Shown one piece after another: positions 44,005 to 55,174 of a stretch of 64,000 bases of DNA; positions within the stretch are counted from its first letter, which is position 1, and every line of letters begins with the position of its first letter. The stretch spans positions 34,044,120 to 34,108,119 of the forward strand of contig NC_085141.1 in assembly GCF_024139115.2 (NCBI RefSeq), in the 5' to 3' direction. The DNA comes from Armigeres subalbatus. Lineage: Eukaryota; Arthropoda; Insecta; Diptera; Culicidae. Below the pieces are notes generated by a model. That model ran no database searches. It had not been told where the DNA came from and saw only the letters and a program-made list of their open reading frames with translations. A program made the translations under genes and the position numbers.

Positions 44005-45654
44005 GCGTAACTAGTCTCGCTCCAAGGGGGGCCACGGTTTTAGCTGGTGGGATGAATTTTTCTAAGTTGGTGTAAGGCACTGCGCGTATGCAATATAAAA
44101 TGTTTGACTAAGTTTATCGCTCATTCCTTGTCCTGAAACTCGCATTACACTGTGTCAAACCTAACTGGGATTGAAAGCAAAATCATACATTGCCCATCAC
44201 ATGTTTTGTTATCAAAAATCACCATGTTTTGTTATCCCATCATCATGTTTTGTTATCAAAAATTTAGGTCATACCACAATATTCCTATAATTGGTCGCAG
44301 TGGTGTTAATGGCTCTACAAAAAAACGAAGGAAAAAAAACATTACGACATTTGCGAAAAATACCAATGATGCTAATGTCAACCTGTCTTCTTCATCTAAC
44401 TAAATATAGATAAATGTGTAATTTTAGATTGAAGAATCCTTTTCGCATTGTCTGTGAATGGAAATCGATATTAGTGTATTTTTGAAATTTTTTAGCATTC
44501 CCATGATTACTTAGCTTAGATTAGCTTAGCATACTGAGTGTACAGAACTGGTGCAAATTGCACTTCGATCCAAGTGAATAGAGGTTGGAATTTACCAACT
44601 ACTCTCGAAGGGCACGTTTCAGCAGCTCGCAAATGTTGATCAAAAAATGTTGAAAAAACAGAGTTAAAACCGACGAAAAATTACGGTTCGAAAAAAACAC
44701 CTTCGTTATAAACCATGGCACACTCGATTCCACCTTCAAGCATTCTAATGATTACTTAATGCATAAAGTTTTTGAATTCAGATTGAATTTTTTTGAAACT
44801 CTTCAGATTTGGAATATTTTTTTTTATTTTCATTATTAAAGTGATTTTTTCGAAAATATAAGAAGTTCATCACTAGATTTGGAATAAACTCCATAAAATT
44901 CTGTCATAATAAATATAAATATTCTTGCATTTCCAATGTGTATGGGAATCCTGAGAATAACATTCGCAAATATTTTGAGATACTTAAATACCGATGAACA
45001 AAACATTGGAATCGAAAAACATTTTCCAAAAAAAACATGGATTTTCTGTTGTTGCTCACGTTAGGAAGCGGCTGGAAATCCCGCTTCGAAGTGTTATAAA
45101 ACAAAAATATCAAGATTTTGAAAATTATGGTTTTCTGGATAGCTGACTTAACAAACATTTGAAGCTAATAGAGCGCTTATTCAACCAAAAAAGTCCTCTT
45201 CGGCTAGAAAACTAGCCTATTCAGGTGAAAGAGATTTTTCTGCAAAAATCAAAGAGACTGTTAGACTCTAGAATCAACCAAATAGATCTGAAAAATTGCT
45301 GCAAGAGAAATGTTTTCTGATTCGAAGTGGTATCTAAATCTTAAATAGTTTTCAATATCCAAACAAATATAACATTCTAATTGAACACCAGCCAGGCACA
45401 AAAGAGTTCTCTGATTATCCTTATAAGGATTATATGATATTAACTCTTAATTTATCTCGGTATGTATCTAGGAAAATCGCCAAAAATTTAAATGGAACAC
45501 GATTTGTTGAAGATCAGGATTGTGAAGATTATAAACATAAGATTCTTTGGTTTTATAATTCTGAAAAGGTGTTCGGGATTTTTGAGAAAATTTAGAGATC
45601 CCGAAACGATTAAATTATTAAATTAATTAAAATATCATAGAATCCAGGAATTTA
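44005..45654. other. No gene seen
   Basis: AT-rich. At 44511-44610 a CTTAGCTTAGATTAGCTTAG motif and CAAATTGCACTTCGATCC recall the (GCTAA)-ended insertion at 23147, but the similarity is slight. Confidence 0.45.
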
Positions 45655-45811
45655 TTTATTTATTTATTTATTTCGTCAACCGACGTAGACTAGTACATAT
45701 ACAATATACGTGTTTTTCTTTATTTTTTAATGCTATAAAAACGGTATTATAGAGTATTAAAATAAAAATAGATTGGTTTAGTAGTGTTTAATTTTGGGAT
45801 TTAATGTAAAT

Positions 45812-46921
45812 TTAGATGTGTTGGTTTCGAATTGTGACAAAATATTTTTTTAGGTTCTGCCGAGACATTGTAAAGTCAATAGTTTCGCAGTGTTGATTAT
45901 AGATGGCCATCATCTGATTGAGAGGTCCGAATTTTGCATAATTTGTACGGCAGTGATTAATTAAAAATGTATGTCGATGACGCAGTTGTCGAGATGGTGT
46001 GTAGAAATTTAATTTCGATAAAATGTTTGTTGAATCAATACGCTGCAAAACTATATCGTTAATAAATGAAACCATTGCAGTTTCACGACGCTCTTTCAAA
46101 GATTGAATGTTTATAAGCTTGCAGCGTGCCTCATATGATGGAAGTGGGAATGTTGTCCAACCTAATTTACGAAGAGCAAATAATAGGAATTGTTTTTGTA
46201 CTGATTCTAATCTTTCTTCGTGTGCTATTGAAAATGGAGACCATACAATGCTGCAATATTCCAGTATCGACCTTACATAAGCAATATATAATGTTTTAAT
46301 TGTGTATGGGTCATGAAAGTTATAGCAGAAACGTTTTATATTATTTGCTTTATGAATAATGGTGTTGTAATGGTCGATGAACGTTAGTTTGGAGTCTAAG
46401 ATAATTCCTAAATCCCTAACTCTATCGCATTTCTCTACAACCTGGTTTCCTAATGTAATTGAGAGATTTGATGCTGTTCTTTTTCTGCTGAATGATATAA
46501 GGTTACATTTTTTACATTCAGTTGCAATAGGCTTTTTATTGCACCATTCGTAGAATATTGCATATTTCGTTCTGGAATATGTTGAGATCATTTTTATTCC
46601 CTATTTCCAAAAAGAGCTTCATGTCATCTGCATAGATTAACACTTTAAGCTTGTCAAGAATGAAGGAAATGTCGTTTACATATATTATGAATAATAGAGG
46701 CCCCAAATGAGGGCCCTGGGGGACACCGGAAGTGGCTTGAATGGGTTTTGATCTATTGTTGTTAAATTTTATAATCAATTGGCGATCAGTTAAGTAGGAT
46801 TCAAGCCATTTGAGTAGTCCCGGCTCAATTCCAGTTTTTTTCAATTTGAATAGAAGCATGGGTATATCTATGCGATCAAATGCTTTACTGAAGTCAGTAT
46901 AAAGAGCTTCTACATGGTTTC
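45812..46921 (-). pseudogene. Jockey-like RT, C-terminal half
   Basis: Reads NHVEALYTDFSKAFDRIDIP (RT region with the first catalytic aspartate), SGVPQGPHLGPLLFIIYVND (SGVPQGS motif with P for S) and VLIYADDMKLF (catalytic YADD, about 46640). A frameshift near 46565 moves to the 259-codon frame: RVRDLGIILDSKLTFIDHYN, SILEYCSIVWSPF and the terminal TIRNQHI before the stop at 45812. Directly continuous with 53917 onward on the other side of the LTR element. Confidence 0.85.
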
Positions 46922-47422
46922 TGTTAAGGCCATCAGCAAGCCACCGGGGTGTTTTCATCACACCGCGCCGGTGGACGACATGCCTCATGCTGAGGCCCCA
47001 ACACATCACTTAGTTGCCACTTTAAATTTCATTGAATACTTACCCTTTTTCGCATACCTTGCTCCAGCTTTGGAGCATTGCATAGCATACCTGAAACGAT
47101 ATAAAACATGATTTAATTACATACAAAACACTGATATAATATGAACAACTTACCATTCGATCATTCGTGAAGTAAACAACATGAAGTCATTTGTTTATCC
47201 CTGTTTATACATGTATTGTTTTTGACAGTCGTATTCAGTCATTGTTACACTTTATACAATAATGCCCAAACAACTTGCAAGCAACAATTGTACACAAATC
47301 TAGAAAGTTCGTAATAAATCATCAAGTGGATCGGATCGTTTTCCTTATACCCCGGCCAGTTGGCCGGGTTCGGATTCCTTAATCCTGTAGCCTGTGTACC
47401 AGGCACTACTAAAGCGTTAACA
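46922..47422 (+). repeat. 5' LTR, 501 bp
   Basis: Starts TGTTAAGGCCATCAGCAAGC and ends ACTAAAGCGTTAACA. Uninterrupted. A TATA-like ATATAAAACATG occurs at about 47098-47109, a plausible promoter position. A short palindrome CCCGGCCAGTTGGCCGGG (47352-47369) lies in the right part and could form a hairpin in the transcript end. Confidence 0.9.
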
Positions 47423-48179
47423 TTGGTCCTTCGAGCTGCGGATAGACGCCAAGGCCTGGCGGCCGTTTCAAGAGTACAACAGAAGCCCTACTGAATTCAT
47501 AATCAACGCCATCACGATTCCCTTGCCAACGCCATCATCATCTGTGAGTAGAGTGGAATCGTTACCATCAAGTGAAACTGTGCAACATCATTGGACACCA
47601 ACAAAAGTGGATCCTGAAGTGTGTGTGTCAATCTCCCGTACGTCATGTCATCAACCTCCGTCTCTTCTGTGACTATCCTCCGATCGTAGGATATTTCCCG
47701 CAACGCACTCCATGTGGTTGGGCTGGGAAATCCATTTGCGTGTAGCCTGCATCAGACTGTACCACAGGATTAGCCACAGACAGAAAGCAGAAGTCAATCT
47801 CCCGTCATGGATTCTGTTCCTCGGCACCTTTAGACTAGCAAACCGGACCGGAGGAATCCATATTTCCGTGGTGCTCATCCCAACGTCGTGTTGAGTATAC
47901 CACAAGATGCATCTTTCGTTTTGGATTCTGTTCCTCGGCACCTCCAGCGTGACCGGACCGGAGGAATCCATTTTTCCGTGGTACTCATCCCAAAGTCGTG
48001 TTGAGTATACCACAAGATGCATCTTCTGTTTTGGATTCTGTTCCTCGGTATCTAAAGCGTGGCCGGACTGGAGGAGTCCACATTTGCGTGTAGTTCATCC
48101 GAGAACGGCACGGCACGGCAAATGCTGGGTAAAGCGTACCATTGGTACTTCGCGTACCTGAAGGAATAAAATAGACCCC
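47423..48179 (+). repeat. Internal ~112 bp repeats of the LTR element (5' side)
   Basis: ATTCTGTTCCTCGGCACC recurs at 47811, 47925 and 48035, spacings 114 and 110. Units share GGACCGGAGGAATCCATWTT, TCCGTGGT and AGTATACCACAAGATGCATC. A diverged unit precedes them (from about 47690), and TCAATCTCCCGT occurs twice (47629, 47794). No coding frame longer than the repeats allow. The border with the RTE-B leader is not certain, so some units could belong to the leader. Confidence 0.75.
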
Positions 48180-51100
48180 ATCTCGCGGTCCTTAGCCTCT
48201 TACCCAGCAACTCCTATCCCTACCTCCCCGCGGTGCTGGCCGGGATACGAGCAACCTTAGGGAAGATCGGGTAACCAACCCCGGTGGGAACTATGGTCGT
48301 ATGCTGACAGGGAAGGGGGTTTGCTCCTCTCCGGAGGTGCAAATCTTATTGAGCGTCTGTTCTCCATGTCAGGATCGGCTCACAACAGCGTCTGTTCTCC
48401 ATGTTAGGGGCGGCTGATCATCGTCCGAGTGCCAGCGAGGGACTCTAAAGTGAAACTGTGCACCATGGTCCACCGGAAATAAGGAGGAATGGTCCTCCGG
48501 AAATTTAGGGGTTTGGTGTCCAGGCCTACAAGCCAGCCTTTAAAAATCATAAGCAACGAACAATCAACAAGAGAGTACGGACCGGAACCATCGGCGAAGA
48601 CCACTGCGACGAAAAGGGACTAGCGATTGGAAACTCGGTTCGTGGAACTGCAAATCTCTCAACTTCATCAGGAGCACACGCATACTCGCCGATGTGCTCA
48701 AGGACCGTGGATTCGGCATCGTAGCGCTGCAGGAGGTTTGTTGGAAGGGATCAATGGTGCGAACGTTAAGAGGTAATCATACCATCTACCAGAGCTGCGG
48801 CAACACACGAGCTGGGAACAGCTTTCATAGTGATGGGCGATATGCAAAGGCGCGTGATCGGGTGGTGGCCGATCAATGAAAGAATGTGCAGGTTGAGGAT
48901 CAAAGGCCGGTTCTTCAACTTCAGCATAATCAACGTCCATAGCCCACACTCCGGAAGCACTGATGATGATAAGGACGCATTCTACGCGCAGCTGGAACGT
49001 GAGTACGACAGCTGCCCAAGACACGACGTCAAAATCATCATAGGAGATTTGAACGCTCAGGTTGGCCAAGAGGAGGAGTTTAGACCGACTATTGGAAAGT
49101 TCAGCGCTCACCGGCTGACGAACGAAAACGGCCTACGACTAATTGATTTCGCCGCCTCTAAGAATATGGCCATTCGTAGCACCTACTTCCAACACAGCCT
49201 CCCGTATCGGTACACCTGGAGATCACCACTGCAGACAGAATCACAAATCGACCACGTTCTGATTGATGGACGGCACTTCTCCGACATTATCGACGTCAGG
49301 ACATATCGTGGCGCTAACATCGACTCTGACCACTATCTGGTGATGGTTAAACTGCGCCCAAAACTATCCGTCATCAACAATGTTCGGTACAGACGACCGC
49401 CGCGGTACGACCTAGAGCGACTGAAGCAACCTGATGTCGCCACTGCATACGCGCAGTATCTCGAGGCAGTGTTGCCGGAAGAGGTAGAGCTCGATGGGGC
49501 CCCTCTTGAGGACTGCTGGAATACAGTTAAAGCAGCCATTAACGACGCAGCGGAGAACAACGTCGGGTACATGGGACGAAGTCGACGGAACGATTGGTTC
49601 GACGAAGAGTGCAGTCAGATTCTGGAGAAGGACGCAGCACGGGCGGTTGCGCTGCAGCAAGGTACCCGGCAGAACGTGGAACGTAATAGACGGTAGCGGA
49701 GACAACAGACCCGCCTTTTTTCAGTAGAAGAAACGCCGCCTGGATGAAGCGGAGTTCGAGGAGATGGAACAGCTGTGCCGTTCTCAAGATACACGCAAGT
49801 TCTATCAGAAGCTCAACGCATCCCGCAAAGGCTTCGTGCCGCGAGCCGAAATGTGCCGGGATAAGGATGGGAGCATCTTGACGGACGAACGTGTGGTGAT
49901 CGAAAGGTGGAAGCAGCACTACGAGGAACATCTGAATGGCGCTGAGAGTACAGGCAGTGAAAGTCAAGGCAGCGGAGGAGATGACTACGTCAGTTCAGCG
50001 GACGATGGCAGCCAACCAGCCCCACCTTGAGGGAAGTTAAGGATGCCATTCAACAGCTAAAGACCAATAGATCAGCTGGTAAGGATGGTATCGGAGCCGA
50101 GGTCATCAAGATGGGCCCGGAAAAGCTGACCACTTGCCTGCACAAACTGGTAGTCAGAATCTGAAACCGAACAGCTACCGGAGGAGTGGAAGGAAGGGTT
50201 ATATGCCCCATCTACAAGAAAGGCGACAAACTGGAGTGTGAGAACTTTCGAGCGATCACCATCCTTAATGCCGCCTACAAAGTGATATCCCAGATCATCT
50301 TCCGTCGTCTGTCACCATTAGTGAACGAGTTCGTGGGAAGTTATCAAGCCGGCTTCGTTGACGGCCGCTCGACAACGGACCAGATCTTTACTGTACGGCA
50401 AATCCTTCAAAATGCCGTGAATACCAGGTCCCAACGCACCATCTGTTCGTTGATTTCAAGGCGGCATACGACAGTATAGACCGCGTAGAGCTATGGAAAA
50501 TTATGGACGAGAACAGCTTCCTGGGAAGCTTACCAGACTGATCAAAGCAATGGTGGATGGTCTGCAAAACTGTGTGAAGATTTCGGGCGAACACTCCAGT
50601 TCGTTCGAATCGCGCCGGGGACTAAGACAAGGTGATGGACTTTCGTGCCTGTTGTTCAACATTGCGCTAGAAGGTGTCATGCGGAGAGCCGGGTGTAACA
50701 GCCGGGGTACGATTTTCAACAGATCCAGTCAATTTATTTGCTTCGCGGATGACATGGACATTGTCGGCCGAACATTTGCAAAGGTGGCAGAACTGTACAC
50801 CCGCCTGAAACGTGAAGCAACAAAAGTTGGACTGGTGGTGAATGCGTCAAAGACAAAGTACATGCTTGTGGGCGGAACCGAGCGCGACAGGGGCCCGCCT
50901 GGAAGCAGTGTTACGATAGCCGGGGATACCTTCGAGGTGGTCGAGGAATTCGTCTACCTCGGATCCTTATAACGGCTGACAACAACGTTAGTCGTGAAAT
51001 ACGAAGGCGCATCATCTGTGGAAGTCGGGCCTACTACGGGCTCCAGAAGAAACTGCGGTCGAAAAAGATTCGCCACCGCACCAAATGTATCATGTACAAG

Positions 51101-51560
51101 ACGTTAATAAGACCGGTAGTCCTCTACGGACATGAAACATGGACAATGCTCGAGGAGGACTTGCAAGCACTCGGAGTATTCGAGAGACGGGTGCTTAGGA
51201 CCATCTTTGGCGGTGTGCAAGAAGACGGTGTGTGGCGGCGAAGAATGAACCATGAGCTCGCCCAACTCTACGGCGAACCCAGTATCCAGAAGGTGGCTAA
51301 AGCCGGAAGAGTGCGATGGGCAGGACATGTTGCAAGAATGCCGGACAGCAACCCTGCAAAGATGGTGTTCGCTTCCGATCCGGCAGGTACGAGACGGCGT
51401 GGAGCGCAGCGAGCGAGATGGGCAGACCAGGTGCAGAACGACTTGGCGAGCGTGGGGCGTATCCGAGGATGGAGAGATGCGGCCTCGAACCGTGCATTGT
51501 GGCGTCAAATTGTTGATTCAGTGTTATCTGTTTAGATGTTAACTAAATAAATGAAATGAA
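48180..51560 (+). mobile_element. RTE-like element RTE-B, near full length
   Basis: A leader of about 440 bases (with CTCCATGTTAGGGGCGGCTG at 48395 and CTCCATGTCAGGATCGGCTC just before) precedes an endonuclease-RT region and a 3' end at about 51545 (GTTAACTAAATAAATG). It lies in the internal part of the LTR element, between two repeat blocks. Borders are approximate because no duplication was found. Protein is about 60-70% alike to RTE-A by eye but clearly another family. Confidence 0.8.
48622..51535 (+). pseudogene. RTE-B endonuclease-reverse transcriptase, broken
   Basis: Endonuclease: DWKLGSWNCKSLNF, VALQEVCWKG (about 48721), IIGDLNAQVGQEEEF (about 49036), DFAASKNMAIRSTYF, SQIDHVLIDGRHFSD and SDHYLVMVKLRPKLS (about 49324). 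The 288-codon frame 48830-49696 ends at TAG in the linker. RT: LKTNRSAGKDGIGAEVI, YKKGDKLECENFRAITILNA, FVDFKAAYDSIDRVELWKIM, RRGLRQGDGLSCLLFN and CFADDMDIVG (about 50740). C-terminus: HETWTMLEEDLQALGVFERR, GHVARMPDSNPAKM and a stop after SVLSV (51535). At least five frame breaks (near 48815, 49696, 50033, 50430, 50970). Most complete RTE protein in the window but inactive. Confidence 0.85.
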
Positions 51561-52498
51561 TCATCCGAGAATACACCATAAGATTGACTCCATTTCAAGC
51601 CAACAGACGATTACAAATGGCAACGCACACAAGCAGGATAATAATCATCGTAAAACCATCATGGCATCGTATTAAAGCAATTTGGAGTATCAAGCGTCCA
51701 TCAACACCTGGAAAATTCATTCATCCAAAGTCATCAATCGAATCCCATCGCTCAAGGTGGGCGGTGCGGAGCTCATCAGCTACCTGCATCACAACGAACA
51801 TCATCATCAGAAGGAAATCATTCATCTAGTCAACGTTAATCCAACCCGATCGCTCAAGGTGGGCGGTATGAAATTCATCAGCAACAAAACATCATCAACA
51901 AATCAACAAAAAATCATCGATTCAAGTTCAATTTAATCGCTCAAGGTGGGCGGCACGGAGCTCGTCCGTATCCTACATCCACCGAAACATCAACATCAAG
52001 AAAAGAATCATCTAGTCAAGTCATTAATCCAACCTGGTCGCTCAAGGTGGGCGGTGTGAAGCTAGTCAACAATTTGCATCCTCAGCATCAACGAAAACTC
52101 ATCGTCGATTCGATCCAGCTCGATCGTTCAAGGGATTCTATGACGTCATCGCATCAGCAGACAGAGTGTCATCATTTGAACATCGGCTGAAATCGTATAG
52201 CAACATCGCTCAGGGTGAGCGGTGTGAAGGTTGCCAACAACCCCATCCAAGTTAGTAGCATCAACGAAGAAACACCAGTCAAGCATTCAAGACATCGATT
52301 CAACCCAATTGCTCAACGTAGTAGCGTGAACCAACACAAGGGAAATCATCAAAAATACCAACACAACTGCAATCTGAGGTCATCATCAAGATCAAGATCG
52401 CATCAACCCGTTGATAAGTTGCAAACATCGTAAGCAACATAATCGTTTTCCCATCTAAACTCAATAATCGAAAATTGTAAACAATTTGGTGGGCGGAA
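51561..52498 (+). repeat. Internal repeats of the LTR element with polypurine-tract-like motifs
   Basis: GCTCAAGGTGGGCGG recurs at about 51750, 51852, 51939 and 52040, with a diverged GCTCAGGGTGAGCGG at 52208. Each is followed by a GTGYGRAGCTCATCAG-like block and separated by CAT/CAA-rich spacer. The final GGTGGGCGGAA (52489-52499) is the polypurine tract next to the 3' LTR. A short frame through the first units reads RSLKVGG repeatedly, but it is repeat-driven. Confidence 0.8.
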
Positions 52499-52730
52499 TG
52501 TTAAGGCCATCAGCAAGCCACCGGGGTGTTTTCATCACACCGCGCCGGTGGACGACATGCCTCATGCTGAGGCCCCAACAAATCACTTTTTCGCCACTTT
52601 AAATGTCATTGAATACTTACCCCATTTTCGCATACCTTACTCCACCTTTGGAGCATTTCATAACATACCTGAAACGATATAAAACATGATTTAATTACAT
52701 ACAAAACACTGATATAATATGAACAACTTA

Positions 52731-53134
52731 TGCTACGTACACACCAGTCAAGCAGTTCGACGAACATTGACTCCACCCCCAAGAAAACGCTTCGGTTGCT
52801 GCTTTGTTGGAACGTGTGTGAAGTTGTTCGAACAACCATTTGACAGTTGGCGGCTCGGTTGGGAAAAATTAAAACGGTTTGATTTTGGTTTGAGTTGTCG
52901 GGGGTGGAGTCAAAGTTCGCCGAACATGTTTGAGCATTTGTAGTGAAGTTGCACAAACCCCCATATATTTTTTGATGGTTGGTGCTCGAGTTGGTGCTTC
53001 GGTCGTTCGTGTGTGATATTGTTGGTCGAATAAATTGATTGTTCGTGTCGGTGTTGATATAAATTGATGAATGTTTGAATAAACGGGAGGTGGAGTCAAT
53101 GTTGGTCGAACTGCTTGACCGTGTGTACGTTCCA
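52731..53134. mobile_element. TIR element family M1, copy 2, TTA duplication
   Basis: Ends TGCTACGTACACACCAGTCA and, inverted, TGGAACGTACACACGGTCAA, with 47 bp arms reaching ATTGACTCCACC. Comparison with the empty site in the 5' LTR (CAACTTACCATTCG) shows a TTA duplication (52728-52730, 53135-53137). Homologous throughout to 11866-12268. Confidence 0.93.
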
Positions 53135-53194
53135 TTACCATTCGATCATTCGTGAAGTAAACAACATGAAGTCATTTGTTTATCCCTGTTTATA

Positions 53195-53696
53195 GGGTAA
53201 AAGACCCAATAGTGGAGGAACTAAGCATGTTCCACCACTATTTGTTGGTTCACACCAAGCCTATACTTCATTTCACTTACCTCAAGGGTGCACATGGAAG
53301 ATTATTAATTATATTTGATGCGAAAGGGGCCCTGATTGCAGTAGCATCCATCATTGTTACCTAAAATGGTACCTCCAATTATTGGTGCAGTGTTCCAATA
53401 GTTGCGGTATTTTTTAATTCATGTTCCTATAGTTGCGAATCCCATTGTTTTCATATGGGACTCGCAACTATAGGAACACTACCGCAACTATTGGTGCAAA
53501 GCAGAGAAAAGGAAAAGGTATTTTAGTGATACTTTACCAATTTTGATGCAATTCTCAACCTCTTTTCCTGTATTTCGTGTAATGACAGGTCAACAAACTG
53601 ATAGACTATATGGGTTGCTGCGTTAAATACGTAGATTGTGTAAAAACAACACTACCGCAACTATAGGAGCACCCACGACTATCGGAACTTTTACCC
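53195..53696. mobile_element. TIR element family M3, copy 1, TA duplication
   Basis: GGGTAAAAG at the left and its inverse at the right, with TA at 53193-53194 and 53697-53698. The empty site in the 5' LTR (GTTTATACATG) proves the borders. The interior contains a strong foldback (about 53381-53496) built from repeated CCGCAACTATAGGAAC-like words in both orientations, and one more copy near 53650. No transposase frame. Confidence 0.93.
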
Positions 53697-53916
53697 TACA
53701 TGTATTGTTTTTGACAGTCGTATTCAGTCATTGTTACACTTTATACAATAATGCCCAAACAACTTGCAAGCAACAATTGTACACAAATCTAGAAAGTTCG
53801 TAATAAATCATCAAGTGGATCGGATCGTTTTCCTTATACCCCGGCCAGTTGGCCGGGTTCGGATTCCTTAATCCTGTAGCCTGTGTACCAGGCACTACTA
53901 AAGCGTTAACAGTTTC

Positions 53917-55168
53917 CTTTAGCCATTGCATTCAGGGTATAGTCAACAAATTCAAGAAGATTAGTTGAGCTTGAACGCCCTTTAAAGAAGCCATGCTGTG
54001 CGTCTGTTAGTCGGTTTTTACTTGTTTGAATAATTTTCGTTTACTATGGCCTCAAAAGTTTTGGAATGCAAGAGATAATGGCTATTCCACGATAATTACG
54101 TATGTCTGATTTTTTTTCCAGATTTGAAAATGGGTATCAAAAATGAGTTTTTCCATATATTTGGGAATTTTCCTGATTCTAGTGACATATTAAATAGCCA
54201 AAATAATGGAGTGGTTAGTTCCACTGCTAGGGTTTTCATAAATATAGGAGGTCCATCAGGACCAGGACCTTTCGAAGCATCTAAACTACGTAGGGCCTGC
54301 AAAATGTCATGGACATGAAGTTGATTCACTCCAATATCATTTGAAAAGTCTGGAAGAAATGCAAAATAGTCGTGGTCACGATCATTTTCAGAAAATGTAG
54401 AATAGGTTTCCTGGAAAAAATCTGCAAAAAGATTACAGTTCTTTTCCGAGCTATCCCCCGCGTTTTCGTCAAGATGCATAATTGGTGGAAAGTTATTTGA
54501 TTTCAGTTTTGTTTTTACGTAATTAAAGAAGTTCTTAGGACGGGACTTTATTTCGCTCTCAGTTTTTGAATTGTAATTGTGATAGCGTTATTCAATTGAT
54601 CGCATACGTCCAAGTAATATACTAAATTTTCATTACTGTTATGACTTTTGTAAATTTTGTGTGCTTTTTGCTTACGATTTCTTAAAATCTTGATTTGCCG
54701 GTTATACCAAATTGGGTCTTTATTATTGTTATGACGTCGTTTTCGTTTTAGTGGAGTTTCTTGTGAGATTATGTCAGATAATAATCTTCACAGATGCTTC
54801 GACATTTTCTTCATTTCTTAAAACTATTTGCCAGTTTACACTTCTTAACCTATCTCGAATATTTTCATAGTTCGCTAAATTATATTCAAAGACATCCTCA
54901 TACTCACAATCGTTGGGTCTTTGTTGCTCATGAATGAATAACGAGTATTCGATTGCAGTGTGGAACGCTTCATTTTTCCACAATGGATTGATAGATTCTG
55001 TTACACAGAAATCTTCATAGATATTTGTCAGCAAGAGGTCCAAATAGCAATTTTGATTGTTTTTTATATGATTAATTTGATTCAATCCTAAACTTGCAGA
55101 CTTGTCAAAAATTAATTGCAAAGTTTCGTTATCCCCAACGATTGGCAGTAGGATACATTCGTTTTCTC
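53917..55168 (-). pseudogene. Jockey-like endonuclease end, linker and RT start
   Basis: From the 5' side: CILLPIVGDNETLQLIFDKS and NCYLDLLLTNIYEDF of the endonuclease (55.1 kb), a linker with frame breaks (54480-54773), then FFQETYSTFSENDRDHDYFA, LRSLDASKGPGPDGPPIFMK (RT block 1) and GKFPNIWKNSFLIPIFKSGK. After another break the RT continues to FVDYTLNAMAKG, which joins GNHVEALYTDFSKAF at 46921. Dead, but the split reading frame across 7 kb is clear. Confidence 0.82.
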
Positions 55169-55174
55169 AATTTA

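Larger units (their letters stand above)
46922..53911 (+). mobile_element. Non-autonomous LTR retrotransposon, 5 bp duplication GTTTC
   Basis: LTRs begin TGTTAAGG and end CGTTAACA. GTTTC is duplicated exactly at 46917-46921 and 53912-53916. After the 5' LTR comes TTGGTCCTTCGAGCTGCGGA, a sequence position typical of a primer-binding site, and before the 3' LTR is TTGGTGGGCGGAA, a polypurine tract. These features resemble BEL/Pao-type elements. Removing the RTE-B insertion and two TIR elements leaves about 2.7 kb with no gag or pol frame, only internal repeats. It needs proteins from another element to move. Confidence 0.88.
52499..53911 (+). repeat. 3' LTR, interrupted by two TIR elements
   Basis: Same ends as the 5' LTR. 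Excising 52731-53134 plus TTA and 53195-53696 plus TA leaves 502 bp, matching the 501 bp 5' LTR. A few substitutions separate the two LTRs (for example AACACATCACTTAG against AACAAATCACTTTT near 52577), so the insertion is not very recent. Confidence 0.9.
45655..55168 (-). mobile_element. Jockey-like non-LTR retrotransposon, split by an LTR element
   Basis: Minus-strand element with its 5' end at about 55168 (5'-truncated within the endonuclease) and an (AAAT)n tail at 45655. AATTTA lies at both borders (45649-45654, 55169-55174) and may be the target duplication. The LTR element 46922-53911 and one GTTTC duplicate interrupt it; joining the flanks restores an open RT reading frame. Net length about 2.5 kb. 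Protein character fits the Jockey/CR1 group. A 3' end of the same family is inserted at 36645-36933. Confidence 0.85.

Noticed and set aside
51682..51936. 84-codon frame with repeated SLKVGG
   Set aside because: Repeat-driven, not conserved in frame over all units; more likely a nucleic acid motif.
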